DNA of 64,000 nucleotides from contig NZ_ATAY01000020.1 in the NCBI RefSeq assembly GCF_000421965.1, positions 62,001 to 126,000 of the forward strand, in the 5' to 3' direction. The notes beneath the pieces were generated by a model that was given only the letters and a program-made list of their open reading frames with translations, searched no databases and was not told the origin of the DNA. A program made the position numbers and the translations under genes. Every line of letters starts with the position of its first letter. The stretch's first letter is position 1. Of the stretch, positions 1 through 8,303 are shown one piece after another. This DNA is from Ruminiclostridium papyrosolvens C7 (GTDB taxonomy: Bacteria > Bacillota > Clostridia > Acetivibrionales > DSM-1351).

Positions 1-386
1 ATACTACACCCCAGTATCTTTATACCGTATTCAATACTGCTGGTGCGGATACGGACGTTGTAGAAGTAGAGGATGAAGATGTGGATGGGGAAAAGATTTA
101 TCAAACACATAAAGAGTATTCTATTAAAATTAAAGTAGAAAACATCGACTATAAAAATATATTAACTGGGATTGGAAATTATGAACAAGGGCGTGAACCT
201 TCAATTGGCCAAAGTATTTACTTTATCAGTGTAGAAAAGAATGTAATATTTTATATGTACGATGATAGGGGATGTTTAGTATCGTCTAATTCGCCTGCTA
301 ACATTAAATTTTTATATAATAAGTTTAACGATTGGCTAGTTGAGTATTATAGAAAATACTTTGATAGTATATTTGAAAAGAAATAA
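1..386 (+). CDS. C-terminal part of an unrecognised protein (start outside window)
   Basis: The frame is open from base 3 to the TAA at 384-386, so the gene begins upstream of the window. A GTG at 81 is not a convincing start because the reading continues in frame before it and no ribosome site is seen. The visible 127 residues begin with a short acidic stretch (about residues 16-30, rich in D, E and V) and continue as a soluble mixed alpha/beta sequence with no signal peptide or membrane segment. I do not recognise the family. No clear terminator follows before the next gene. Confidence 0.6.
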   Translation, partial: TTPQYLYTVFNTAGADTDVVEVEDEDVDGEKIYQTHKEYSIKIKVENIDYKNILTGIGNYEQGREPSIGQSIYFISVEKNVIFYMYDDRGCLVSSNSPANIKFLYNKFNDWLVEYYRKYFDSIFEKK

Positions 387-633
387 GGTTATTTATCCTG
401 TACGATTGGACTCAAAACCCAACAGTAGCAATACCGCTTACAATTTGTATCTTTTTACAATATTTTCTTTATATAATCATCAATATGTAATATAATGTAA
501 TATGAAATGAAATTCACCGAATGCATTCAATGAAATTATATCAACAGATTGTCTCTCCGCTATAAACTCATAACAAAAATTTTAGAATTAAAGTGAATTC
601 ATATATAAAATTAATCTTTTGGAGGTAAGAAAC

Positions 634-1545
634 ATGAAAAAACTACTCTTATTTTCTATCATCCTGGCTGTTATTCTGGCAAGCTTTGCACCCTCAACTA
701 TTTTTGCAGCTACCACTCAAATCAATGGCAGTGACGTTATGGTTATTGGCGATTCGTATTTCGCGTTGTCTGGTGAAATTGTCAGAGCCTTAGAAAATGA
801 AGCTAGAAATGCTGGTGTTTTAGGTGCAAATGATAGATTTAGAAACAATCCAGTATCTGGAGCTACGTTAGCGAATAATGGCATTCCTTCTCAGTACAAA
901 AATGGTATTAGTTCTGGTAAAGTTAAGTATGTAATAATGGATGGTGGTGGGAACGATTGTCTACAAGGTTATTCTGCTCCACCATATACTGCAAGCACAC
1001 CTTTTATTAAAAATGCAACAGATGCAGTTACTAATCTATTGAAACAAATGAAAGCTGATGGCGTTGTTAAAGTATTTTATTTGTTCTATCCTGATCCAAA
1101 CGGAGATTTAAATGGTTTAAAGGCAAAATTGGATGCATTAAGACCGATAATGCAATCTACAGTGGCTAATGCAACAGAAAAGCCAGAAACATATTTCTTT
1201 GATATAAGACCAACATGGAGTGGGAATTTATCACAGTATACATTACCTGATGGTATACATCCTACTACAGCTGGAAGCGTAGCAACAGCAAAAGCTATGT
1301 GGTCAGAAATGCAAAAAGTTAACTTTTTCGGTACTAGTACTCCTACAATAAAATATGGAGATTATAACAATGATGGAAGTATTGATGCCTTAGATTTCTC
1401 CTCTTTTAAGATGTATTTGATGAGTCCTGTACGTACATACACTGAAGTTTTTGATCTTAATGTTGATAACACTGTAGATGCAATCGATTTTGCTATCATG
1501 AAGCAGTACCTTTTGGGTATCGTAAAAAATTTACCTTACAATTGA
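634..1545 (+). CDS. Dockerin-bearing secreted SGNH/GDSL-type hydrolase
   Basis: The ATG at 634 follows GGAGG (621-625); a longer TTG start at 619 would overlap that site. The 303-residue product has a signal peptide ending near FAA (about residue 26). SGNH blocks are visible: GDS (block I), GGGND (block III) and DGIH (block V), so an esterase or acetylesterase acting on plant polysaccharide is likely. The last ~65 residues form a type I dockerin with two calcium-loop repeats ([13 protein letters not shown] and [13 protein letters not shown]), which should anchor the enzyme to a cellulosomal scaffoldin. AL and AI in the loops resemble C. cellulolyticum-type dockerins. The substrate cannot be read from the sequence. 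It stands alone, followed by a strong terminator. Confidence 0.88.
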   Translation: MKKLLLFSIILAVILASFAPSTIFAATTQINGSDVMVIGDSYFALSGEIVRALENEARNAGVLGANDRFRNNPVSGATLANNGIPSQYKNGISSGKVKYVIMDGGGNDCLQGYSAPPYTASTPFIKNATDAVTNLLKQMKADGVVKVFYLFYPDPNGDLNGLKAKLDALRPIMQSTVANATEKPETYFFDIRPTWSGNLSQYTLPDGIHPTTAGSVATAKAMWSEMQKVNFFGTSTPTIKYGDYNNDGSIDALDFSSFKMYLMSPVRTYTEVFDLNVDNTVDAIDFAIMKQYLLGIVKNLPYN

Positions 1546-1561
1546 AATTCTGTTTACCAGA

Positions 1562-1602
1562 AAACCAAGGGTTTCAGCGAATAGCTGAAACCCTTGGTTT
1601 TT
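1562..1602 (+). terminator. Terminator after the SGNH-dockerin gene
   Basis: A perfect 17-bp stem (1562-1578 with 1584-1600, five-base loop) is followed by T-rich sequence 17 bases after the stop codon. It should end the single-gene transcript. Confidence 0.85.
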
Positions 1603-1715
1603 GTCCTTGTTGACTTTTGGTATTATCCAAGTAATAATATGATTAACATCTTGGAGAAATTTACTTAACTTAAAACTAATAACTTATCTATAAAAAGACA
1701 TATAAGGATTAGTAA

Positions 1716-2552
1716 ATGTTTAAATTAAATAATATTTATCAACCAATTACTGCCCAGCCGTTTTTAAATGACGAAGCTTATACTGAAATTCAACCATGTG
1801 AAGCACTCAAACCCTACATATGCTGTTTTTGGGGTACCCGGAAGCCTTATTCGAGTTTTACTTCAACTCAAATAAAAGATAAGCTTGTAATACCTGACAC
1901 ATGCATGGATATAATATTTAACATTAATACGGATAAAAACGAGCTTGATGGCTTTTTTGCAGGTGTAAGTGATACTACATTTATAGATAAGACAAATGTT
2001 AAATCTTCAATGTCTTGCTTTGCCATTAGATTCTATTGCTGGGCTGTACTATTATTTTCCGATGAATCCATGAAAAATGTTCTTAATTCATTCGTTGGAG
2101 TTGAAGATTACTTTAAAAACTTTAAGCGTGACTTGTATGATATACTGATTAGCAATCAGTTATTTCTTGATAGAGTAGATAAGGTTCAACAATATCTCAT
2201 TAAAAAGATGAACCATGACAGACAGAACGATAATATAATGAATTCTGTTTATAAAATTTTAAAGTCTAAAGGTACAGCCAATATTTCTGAACTTTCCGGT
2301 TTTACGGCAGTGAGCCAAAGACAGCTTGAAAGGTTGTTTTTAGAGTACGTCGGGGTTTCGCCCAAAAAACTCTCAGGTCTTGTTCGCTACCAGTATCTTT
2401 GGCAGGATATTTTATATAATACAAATTTAAATATTCACGATAGTGTTTGCAAATATGGATATACAGACCAATCGCATTTACTTAATGATTTCAAAAAATA
2501 TCACACTTTATCTACTGCAGATGCAAGAATATTTGCTTATAAAACTAGATGA
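1716..2552 (+). CDS. AraC-family transcriptional regulator
   Basis: A 278-residue soluble protein. The N-terminal ~150 residues form an uncharacterised sensing region (CCFWG near residue 37, PDTCMDIIFN near 60) like that of AraC regulators with a DUF6597-type N-terminus. The C-terminal ~95 residues hold two helix-turn-helix units, the first around ISELSGFTAVSQRQLERLF and the second around SVCKYGYTDQSHLLNDF. AraC proteins bind DNA near promoters, usually in response to a small ligand; the ligand here is unknown. The start has only a weak AAGGAT site. The VOC protein gene follows 125 bases downstream on the same strand and may be its target, which is inferred from position alone. Confidence 0.85.
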   Translation: MFKLNNIYQPITAQPFLNDEAYTEIQPCEALKPYICCFWGTRKPYSSFTSTQIKDKLVIPDTCMDIIFNINTDKNELDGFFAGVSDTTFIDKTNVKSSMSCFAIRFYCWAVLLFSDESMKNVLNSFVGVEDYFKNFKRDLYDILISNQLFLDRVDKVQQYLIKKMNHDRQNDNIMNSVYKILKSKGTANISELSGFTAVSQRQLERLFLEYVGVSPKKLSGLVRYQYLWQDILYNTNLNIHDSVCKYGYTDQSHLLNDFKKYHTLSTADARIFAYKTR

Positions 2553-2677
2553 TGTCGGATTTTTACAATACAATAAAAATTGAAAATGGTATTATATAAA
2601 AAACTTGATACTTGATTATATTTGGAAAGTAGTTGAGCATCAGATAAAAAGTGTTAAATAACTGAGGAGGGTTACAT

Positions 2678-3064
2678 ATGTTTAGAACAATACTTCAAAT
2701 TTATGTCAAGGGAAGTGATGAGGCTTTCGAGTTATATAAGAGGGCGTTTGACGCAAATATAGGTTTTCAGGATGTAGACGAAAATGGTACGGTCATCCAT
2801 AGGGAACTGGACGTCTGTGGACAAGCCATTGCAGTTGGTGAGGCTCATGACACCACCCGTGCCGGCGGAGATAAAAGGATTACGGGCAATACTATGCAAT
2901 TTTGCATTCAATTTGGAGCAGGTCAAGAGAGCAGGGTACGTAAGGCGTATGAAACTCTGCTTGATGGTAGTGAAATTATTACTCCTTTTGGTGAATTGTT
3001 TTTTAGCCCATGTGGCGTGGAATTAATAGATAAATACGGCGTATGGTGGTGCCTATTTATATAA
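2678..3064 (+). CDS. VOC (glyoxalase/PhnB-like) superfamily protein
   Basis: A 128-residue protein with a strong GAGGAGG site before the ATG. The sequence has the paired beta-alpha-beta layout of PhnB-like VOC proteins: an N-terminal VKGSDEAFELYKRAF unit, an AIAVGEAHD strand, a central MQFCIQF strand and an ending with GVELIDKYGVWWCLF. Family members include metal-dependent lyases, dioxygenases and antibiotic-binding proteins, and many PhnB-like ones have no known activity. It follows the AraC regulator. No particular reaction can be claimed. Confidence 0.78.
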   Translation: MFRTILQIYVKGSDEAFELYKRAFDANIGFQDVDENGTVIHRELDVCGQAIAVGEAHDTTRAGGDKRITGNTMQFCIQFGAGQESRVRKAYETLLDGSEIITPFGELFFSPCGVELIDKYGVWWCLFI

Positions 3065-3115
3065 TGCCCGATTTTCAATAAAGATTCTAATATTTTAATA
3101 TTTAAAGGTGATATT

Positions 3116-4066
3116 TTGAAGAAACTTACATTAAAAGACTACAAAGAGATTAAATCATGGATGTATCGTAATGCAAGACCGATGGAGCTGGCAATTTGGC
3201 AGTATTACTTTGAAAATGGCAGTAAGGATGCAGTGCTTTCTGCTTTAGAGGTTTATCAGAATGACGATGGTGGGTTTGGTCATGCCCTTGAAGCAGATAG
3301 TTGGAATCCCAATTCATCGCCATATACAACATTAAAGGCAATAAATATTTTAAAAGAAATTGGTTTTAATGATAAGTATCATCCCATAATACAGGGAATA
3401 TTTAAGTTTCTGGAAAGTAATTCTTATTGTTCTGAAAACGGATGGTATTTCAATATTCCGTCTAATGATAACTATGCTCATGCACCTTGGTGGACATACA
3501 ATATGGAAGCCAACGCTTTTGAAGGGATTGGATTAACCGCAGAAATTGTTAGTTTCATATTTCTGAATGCTGATAAAGACTCTGAAATATTCAATAAGGC
3601 TCTAATGATTTCTGACCGTATAATCGATAAACTCAGCACAGCGGACAATCATGGAGAAATGGGAATAGGCGGTTATTGTGTGTTACTTGACACTTTGGAA
3701 AAAACAGGGTTGGCGTTACAATTTGACCATAAATTACTTACAGAAAAAGTAAAAAAACTTGTGTATAATTCTATAGAAAGAGATACATCTAAATGGATTT
3801 ATTATTTTCGTAGACCTTCCGATTATATAGATTCTCCTGAAAGTATCTTTTATAAGGATAATCAGTATATTGTAGCAAAAGAGCTTGATTACCTAATTGA
3901 TACAAGGCCTCGGGATAGTGTTTGGAATATTACATGGAGTTGGTTTGAAAACAATGAGAGATTTGCAAAGGAATTCGCTATAAGTGAAAATTGGTGGAAA
4001 GCCAGAGTTGCCATTGATAAAATTATTTTTTTAAAAAACTTTTGCAGGCTGGATGAAAGTATATGA
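3116..4066 (+). CDS. Prenyltransferase/squalene-cyclase-like alpha-toroid protein, function unknown
   Basis: A 316-residue soluble protein starting at TTG 3116 behind AAAGGTG. The region NDDGGFGHALEAD (about residues 45-57) resembles the QxxDGGF-type repeats of terpenoid cyclases and prenyltransferase beta-subunits. The rest looks like alternating helices of an alpha/alpha toroid (TTLKAINIL, GGYCVLLDTLEKTG). I see no DxDD cyclase motif, so catalysis is doubtful. Similar stand-alone proteins are common in Firmicutes without assigned function. It lies 51 bases after the VOC gene and ends before a strong terminator, so the two may share a transcript. Confidence 0.65.
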   Translation: MKKLTLKDYKEIKSWMYRNARPMELAIWQYYFENGSKDAVLSALEVYQNDDGGFGHALEADSWNPNSSPYTTLKAINILKEIGFNDKYHPIIQGIFKFLESNSYCSENGWYFNIPSNDNYAHAPWWTYNMEANAFEGIGLTAEIVSFIFLNADKDSEIFNKALMISDRIIDKLSTADNHGEMGIGGYCVLLDTLEKTGLALQFDHKLLTEKVKKLVYNSIERDTSKWIYYFRRPSDYIDSPESIFYKDNQYIVAKELDYLIDTRPRDSVWNITWSWFENNERFAKEFAISENWWKARVAIDKIIFLKNFCRLDESI

Positions 4067-4076
4067 AGCTTTTTGT

Positions 4077-4127
4077 AAATCCAGTTTTCTATGATAAAAT
4101 CAAAAATCATAGAAAACTGGATTTTTC
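4077..4127 (+). terminator. Strong terminator after the cyclase-like gene
   Basis: A perfect 19-bp stem (4077-4095 with 4106-4124) and ten-base loop are followed by a short T-rich stretch. A 62-codon ORF across this hairpin (4091-4279) is not a credible gene. Confidence 0.85.
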
Positions 4128-4292
4128 TATTTAAACACACTGAACAGAAGAAATGTCCATACTTGCGGAGTATGACCAAAGCCATACTATCTAGAATAAA
4201 TAATATTTATTGTAACATTATTACAAATAAATGTATAATTATAATAACTTTAGAGCAGGGAATTTTGATTAAATTGTAGGGGTTGAATTATC

Positions 4293-5678
4293 TTGAAAAG
4301 AATATTATTGATTATTACTTTAATTGCAGCTATATCAATTACCATTACCGGATGCAAAGTAGATTCTAAATTAACAAATCAATTATCACAGAAAGAAAAA
4401 CTAGCAGATTTTGAATACATGTATAATATACTTGAAGAAAATTATCCTTTTTTCGAAGTTAATAAACGAATTAATGGTGTAGACTGGTTAGCAAAGAGAG
4501 ATACATATGTAAATATGGTGAAGTCAACAAAAAATGATGAGGAATTTTTTAATACAATGTCAAAAATACTTAATGAACTTCATAATGGACATACACACAT
4601 GTTTACCCAAAACGCTTATTCTTATTGGAAAAATTTTGTTTTAGATTGGAAAAGCGGTAATGAACCTTGGTTAAAAGAATTAAATAATGATAAAGTTTTA
4701 TTACGCTATAACCAAAAAGATAGTAAACAATCAGCTTCAAAAACATCAGAGATATTTCAGGGAAACAACGTAGCCAGAGGTAAATTCGGTGTTTTGGGTT
4801 TTTTACCACTTAAAAATACTGATACAAAAATAATTAAAAAAGGGAAAGTTGCATACCTGGCTGTTAGGGGATTTGATTATTATAACATCGAGAAAGATAA
4901 AAAAATAATAAAGCCTTTTCTCAATAGCATTAAAGATTACAGCAAATTGATTATTGATATTAGAGGGAATGGTGGAGGGAATGACAGATATTGGACGGAA
5001 AACATTGTTCAGCCTCTTATTAGCAATCCACTAAGTAATAAAATATATTGGGTTTTTAGGGGTGCAACCTTTGAGGAGTCATTTATTAGTAACATGGTCG
5101 GGAATGGCTATGAAGGGCTAGACCTAGTCAGTGAAATTGACAAGGAAGGTTTGACTAATACACCACCTGAGTTGAAAAAAAATTTTAAGTATTTTAAAAA
5201 GATTGTAACTACAATTCATCCGGTTAATTCTATAAATTTTAAGGGCAAAATATATTTGCTTGTTGATAAAAACGTTTTTTCTTCAGCGGAAGGCTTTGCT
5301 ATATTCTGTAAAAATACCGGTTTTGCTACTATAGTAGGGGAAAAAACAGGCGGTGATGGTATTGTAGGAAGCCCTTTACTTTGTGCATTACCTAATAGCG
5401 GGTATGTATTTAGTCTCTCAATGACAATGGGATTAACTGATAATGGAAGTTGTAATGAAGAATTCAAAACTAAGCCTGATGTAGAAATTACACAAAAGTG
5501 GTATAACAACCTTTTTCAGGACAAATCTATTAGTTTTATAGAATACTACTTTTGGATTTCAAGCATGGCAAAATTAATTTTAATCGCTTTACTATTTATT
5601 GGAATTTTAAGTTTTAAGATTTGGTTTCGTAAAATCACCCATTTTGACTTAACAAAATATCCCCGCCATAAGGTTTAA
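4293..5678 (+). CDS. S41-family peptidase, membrane-anchored lipoprotein
   Basis: A 461-residue protein starting at TTG 4293. The signal sequence ends in a lipobox (ITGC, Cys21), so it should be lipid-anchored outside the cell. The central region has the S41 (tail-specific/tricorn-like) core: an N-terminal helical part with LNELHNGHTHM, then KLIIDIRGNGGGND, then the catalytic area FSSAEGF (nucleophile Ser near residue 330) and GEKTGG with the putative Lys near 351. A hydrophobic segment at about 425-445 suggests a second membrane anchor, unusual for this group. Its 3' end overlaps the convergent SRAP gene by 44 bases. Natural substrates are unknown. Confidence 0.82.
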   Translation: MKRILLIITLIAAISITITGCKVDSKLTNQLSQKEKLADFEYMYNILEENYPFFEVNKRINGVDWLAKRDTYVNMVKSTKNDEEFFNTMSKILNELHNGHTHMFTQNAYSYWKNFVLDWKSGNEPWLKELNNDKVLLRYNQKDSKQSASKTSEIFQGNNVARGKFGVLGFLPLKNTDTKIIKKGKVAYLAVRGFDYYNIEKDKKIIKPFLNSIKDYSKLIIDIRGNGGGNDRYWTENIVQPLISNPLSNKIYWVFRGATFEESFISNMVGNGYEGLDLVSEIDKEGLTNTPPELKKNFKYFKKIVTTIHPVNSINFKGKIYLLVDKNVFSSAEGFAIFCKNTGFATIVGEKTGGDGIVGSPLLCALPNSGYVFSLSMTMGLTDNGSCNEEFKTKPDVEITQKWYNNLFQDKSISFIEYYFWISSMAKLILIALLFIGILSFKIWFRKITHFDLTKYPRHKV

Positions 5679-6255
5679 AAAGCTCTGCAACCTTTAAATA
5701 ATTACTATTGCAATCAAGCCAGACAAAAGAATCCTCTGGGCTTAAAATTACAGGCATCCTCCCGTGTACATATGACATTTGCTCGTTTGCATCTGTAGTC
5801 AGGATAACAAATCTATTATTTACAGCTCCCATGTTATCAATAAACCTATTGTACAGTCCGGCCATGTATATTACATTACTTGTTGCTGAGCGAATAAAAT
5901 ACTTTTCTTTTTTGCCGTCAGCTTTTTTCCATTCATAAAAACCGCTTGCCGGGATAATACATCTTCCTGATTGCAGAAGCTTTCTGAAGGTGGGTTTTTC
6001 ATGAACGGTTTCACTTCGGGCATTTATAATAACCCCGCTGTACTGTTTGAAATTGGGGAACCCCCACTTAAACAAATCAGATGTGTTTTTACCATCAGAA
6101 GAAATATCAGTTATAACCGGAACGGTATCGGTGGGGAAAATCTCACCTGTTTTCATTGCTGTAGCTTTTTCCTTAAGCTTTTCATTAATATCATTAACTA
6201 TATTTCTGAGTTCCTGATTCTCTTCTTCTGTAAAAATAGCGTATCTTCCACACAT
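5635..6255 (-). CDS. SOS-response-associated peptidase (SRAP/YedK/HMCES family)
   Basis: A 206-residue protein. SRAP proteins crosslink through Cys2 to abasic sites in single-stranded DNA and so shield them from strand breakage. The key residues are visible: Cys2 (MCGRYA), Asn78 (NARSET), Glu108 (SGFYEWK) and His164 (HGRMP). Length is normal. The 3' end overlaps the S41 peptidase gene on the other strand by 44 bases. Just upstream lies a decayed copy of the small gene that follows dinB, suggesting a former link with the translesion polymerase locus about 2 kb away. No LexA box is obvious directly ahead of it. Confidence 0.9.
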   Translation of the reverse strand: MCGRYAIFTEEENQELRNIVNDINEKLKEKATAMKTGEIFPTDTVPVITDISSDGKNTSDLFKWGFPNFKQYSGVIINARSETVHEKPTFRKLLQSGRCIIPASGFYEWKKADGKKEKYFIRSATSNVIYMAGLYNRFIDNMGAVNNRFVILTTDANEQMSYVHGRMPVILSPEDSFVWLDCNSNYLKVAELFKPYGGDILLSQNG

Positions 6256-6283
6256 AAATATTTGCTCCTCAAAGTTACTTGGT

Positions 6284-6372
6284 GGTCTACATTATCTACT
6301 ATATATTTTACTCCATCTTCCCAAACAAAAAAACAGGTAGCAGTTCACATTAGAAGAAAATATGCATTTATT
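6284..6372 (-). pseudogene. Decayed copy of the 5' half of the dinB-partner gene
   Basis: Read on the minus strand, this stretch aligns with the first ~40 codons of the gene at 8061-8294. FVWEDGVKYIVDNVDHQ here matches FVWEDGSKYIIDKVYDH there, and the DNA match extends upstream through the segment encoding NATFSPNGEL. A one-base loss in that upstream part and missing start and 3' portions break the frame. It sits directly upstream of the SRAP gene. It is too short and broken to be functional as protein, though it forms part of the SRAP leader. Confidence 0.72.
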
Positions 6373-6440
6373 TGGTAAAAAGAAGGAATATTGCACAATA
6401 ATGTAAAATATAACTATAACAAATAAAAAGAGGTAAAAAA

Positions 6441-8057
6441 ATGAAAAGATTGAATAAACTATTTTTTTTAATACTAATAGTTCTAACGGTAACAGGGTTA
6501 ATTCCTGTAGATAGTAAAAAAAATATTGTATATGCAGAAACATATAATTCGGCAGATACCTCAGCAGAAGCAGATACTATTCATGTTAGTGGAATTATTT
6601 CTGAAGATACTACATGGACTAACAACTATACTTATGTAGTTGATGGAACTATAATTGTTCAACAGGGTGTAATACTTCAGATTAATCAAGGAGTAATTGT
6701 GAAGTTTAATAAGGGAACAGAAATTGTTGTAAATGGTACACTGAGAGCTTCAGGGACTGAATTGGATAAAGTTGTATTTACAAGCAATAATGATATGGCA
6801 TATGGAGGAAACGGAGTAACCGGATACTATGATTACTGGCTTGGAATAACTGTAGCTGGTACAGGAGAATTCAATGGCGATAATATAAAGATAAGATACG
6901 CAGGAGCGGATTACTCTCGTTATGGTCCACATTGCTCAATTAATGTTGAAGGAAAGCTTAACCTGACAAATTCAGAAGTAAGTAATTCTAAAAATTATGG
7001 TATATACCTGAATACTAGTGTTGATGCAGCAATAAAAAACAATAGCATAATCGGTAATCAAGCAATTGGAATATATATTAACAACACAAGTGCAGATGCC
7101 ACAAATACGATGGACATTGAGAATAATACCATATCTGGCAATAGTGGATGTGGAGTTTATTTATCTCAGGCTGGGACGGGAAATGCTTTGATAGAAGGAA
7201 ATATGATAGCGGGCAATGGAGGATCCGGCATCTATATAGATATATTTGGGACAGGAAACTTAAGTGTACGAAATAACAATCTATTAAATAATACAGATAG
7301 CGGAATATTAGTTTATCTGGGAGGATTAAGTTCATCAATATTCACAAGGATAGCGGACAATACCTATGAAGGAAATACCATAAAAGGAGCATCATGTAAT
7401 GGAGTAGGTATTGGCGGGAGCGTAATAGTGGATATAACACTAACTAGCGCTGTGTACTATTTAGCTGATTTTGTACTGGTGCCAAACGATAAAACATTGA
7501 CGGTACAGCCGGGAACAATAATAAAAAGCAGTTCAAAAGGAAGTAGTATCAACGTATACGGGAAACTCAATGCGATTGGAACGGAAGGCAGTCCGATTGT
7601 ATTTACAAGCCATAAGGATGCGACATATGGAGGAAGCGGGGTAACCGGATACTATGATTGTTGGTCTGGAGTAATCGTATATAGCACAGGAGAATTCAAT
7701 GGCGATAACATAAAGATAAGGTACGCAGGATCGGATTACTCTCGCTATAGTCCACATTGCGCAATTAATGTTGAAGGAAAGCTTAACCTGACAAATTCAG
7801 AAATAAGTAATTCATGCGCATACAGTATTTTTTTCAATACAGACATTCAACCCGTATTATTTAACAACACTTTTGTAGCGAATGCCAGTGGAATGTATAA
7901 TAATAAGGCATCAATAATGACCATTATTGCCCAAAATAACTACTGGAATTCGAACTCTGGGCCTTCGGCCTATGACAATATAAAAGGTGAATGGGTTGGC
8001 GAAGGCGATATGGTCAATGAGGGAATTAATTATTTTCCGTGGATGACGGGGCTATAA
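6441..8057 (+). CDS. Secreted right-handed beta-helix (NosD-like) protein
   Basis: A 538-residue protein with a signal peptide (about 1-34) and GAGG-type ribosome site before ATG 6441. Two similar halves each contain TNNYTYVV/LADFVLVP-like entry strands, a VFTS turn, a GVTGYYD segment and an EFNGDNIKIRYAG segment, separated by beta-helix coils (GNQAIGIYINN, GNSGCGVYLSQ, GNGGSGIYIDI) with N/G turns. Such folds occur in polysaccharide lyases and in surface adhesins. I see neither dockerin nor anchoring motif and no lyase catalytic signature. The near-identical DNA of the two repeats points to recent internal duplication. It lies between the SRAP and dinB genes on the opposite strand, so it may have been inserted there. 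Confidence 0.75.
   Translation: MKRLNKLFFLILIVLTVTGLIPVDSKKNIVYAETYNSADTSAEADTIHVSGIISEDTTWTNNYTYVVDGTIIVQQGVILQINQGVIVKFNKGTEIVVNGTLRASGTELDKVVFTSNNDMAYGGNGVTGYYDYWLGITVAGTGEFNGDNIKIRYAGADYSRYGPHCSINVEGKLNLTNSEVSNSKNYGIYLNTSVDAAIKNNSIIGNQAIGIYINNTSADATNTMDIENNTISGNSGCGVYLSQAGTGNALIEGNMIAGNGGSGIYIDIFGTGNLSVRNNNLLNNTDSGILVYLGGLSSSIFTRIADNTYEGNTIKGASCNGVGIGGSVIVDITLTSAVYYLADFVLVPNDKTLTVQPGTIIKSSSKGSSINVYGKLNAIGTEGSPIVFTSHKDATYGGSGVTGYYDCWSGVIVYSTGEFNGDNIKIRYAGSDYSRYSPHCAINVEGKLNLTNSEISNSCAYSIFFNTDIQPVLFNNTFVANASGMYNNKASIMTIIAQNNYWNSNSGPSAYDNIKGEWVGEGDMVNEGINYFPWMTGL
6860..6989 (+). repeat. Internal direct repeat, copy 1 (beta-helix gene)
   Basis: About 130 bases nearly identical to 7686-7814; only a handful of substitutions are seen. 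It encodes the EFNGDNIKIRYAG to LTNSEVSNS segment. Confidence 0.85.
7686..7814 (+). repeat. Internal direct repeat, copy 2 (beta-helix gene)
   Basis: Second copy of the unit at 6860-6989, in the same frame, encoding EFNGDNIKIRYAG to LTNSEISNS. A weaker match extends further upstream through the GVTGYYD segment. Confidence 0.85.
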
Positions 8058-8060
8058 GAG

Positions 8061-8294
8061 CTACTTGCCCTCTACAAACCAACGTCCTTCCTCAAAAAAA
8101 ATAAATACTTCTTTTCCCATAACCTTACAACGGTAGCGGATACCTTGGCCTCCTACCTTTAAGCTTGCTGCTTTTTTATGGTCGTATACTTTGTCTATTA
8201 TATATTTTGACCCATCTTCCCAAACAAAGGAAACGGGTATCAGCTCACCATTGGGAGAAAAAGTTGCATTTAATTGTACAAAAACCTTCTTCAT
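8061..8294 (-). CDS. Small conserved-looking protein co-transcribed with dinB
   Basis: A 77-residue soluble protein whose ATG lies nine bases after the dinB stop, with its own AAGGTGAT site, so it is translated from the dinB transcript. The sequence is beta-rich with aromatic and charged residues (SFVWEDGSKYIID, FIFFEEGRWFVEG) and looks like a small beta-barrel or accessory domain. I do not recognise the family. Co-transcription behind LexA boxes suggests a DNA-damage role, possibly as a polymerase accessory. A frame-broken partial copy occurs upstream of the SRAP gene at 6284-6372, which supports this being a true gene with a history in this locus. Confidence 0.7.
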   Translation of the reverse strand: MKKVFVQLNATFSPNGELIPVSFVWEDGSKYIIDKVYDHKKAASLKVGGQGIRYRCKVMGKEVFIFFEEGRWFVEGK

Positions 8295-8303
8295 AATATC
8301 ACC

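Noticed and set aside
4091-4279. 62-codon ORF
   Set aside because: It begins inside a transcription terminator and has no ribosome site.
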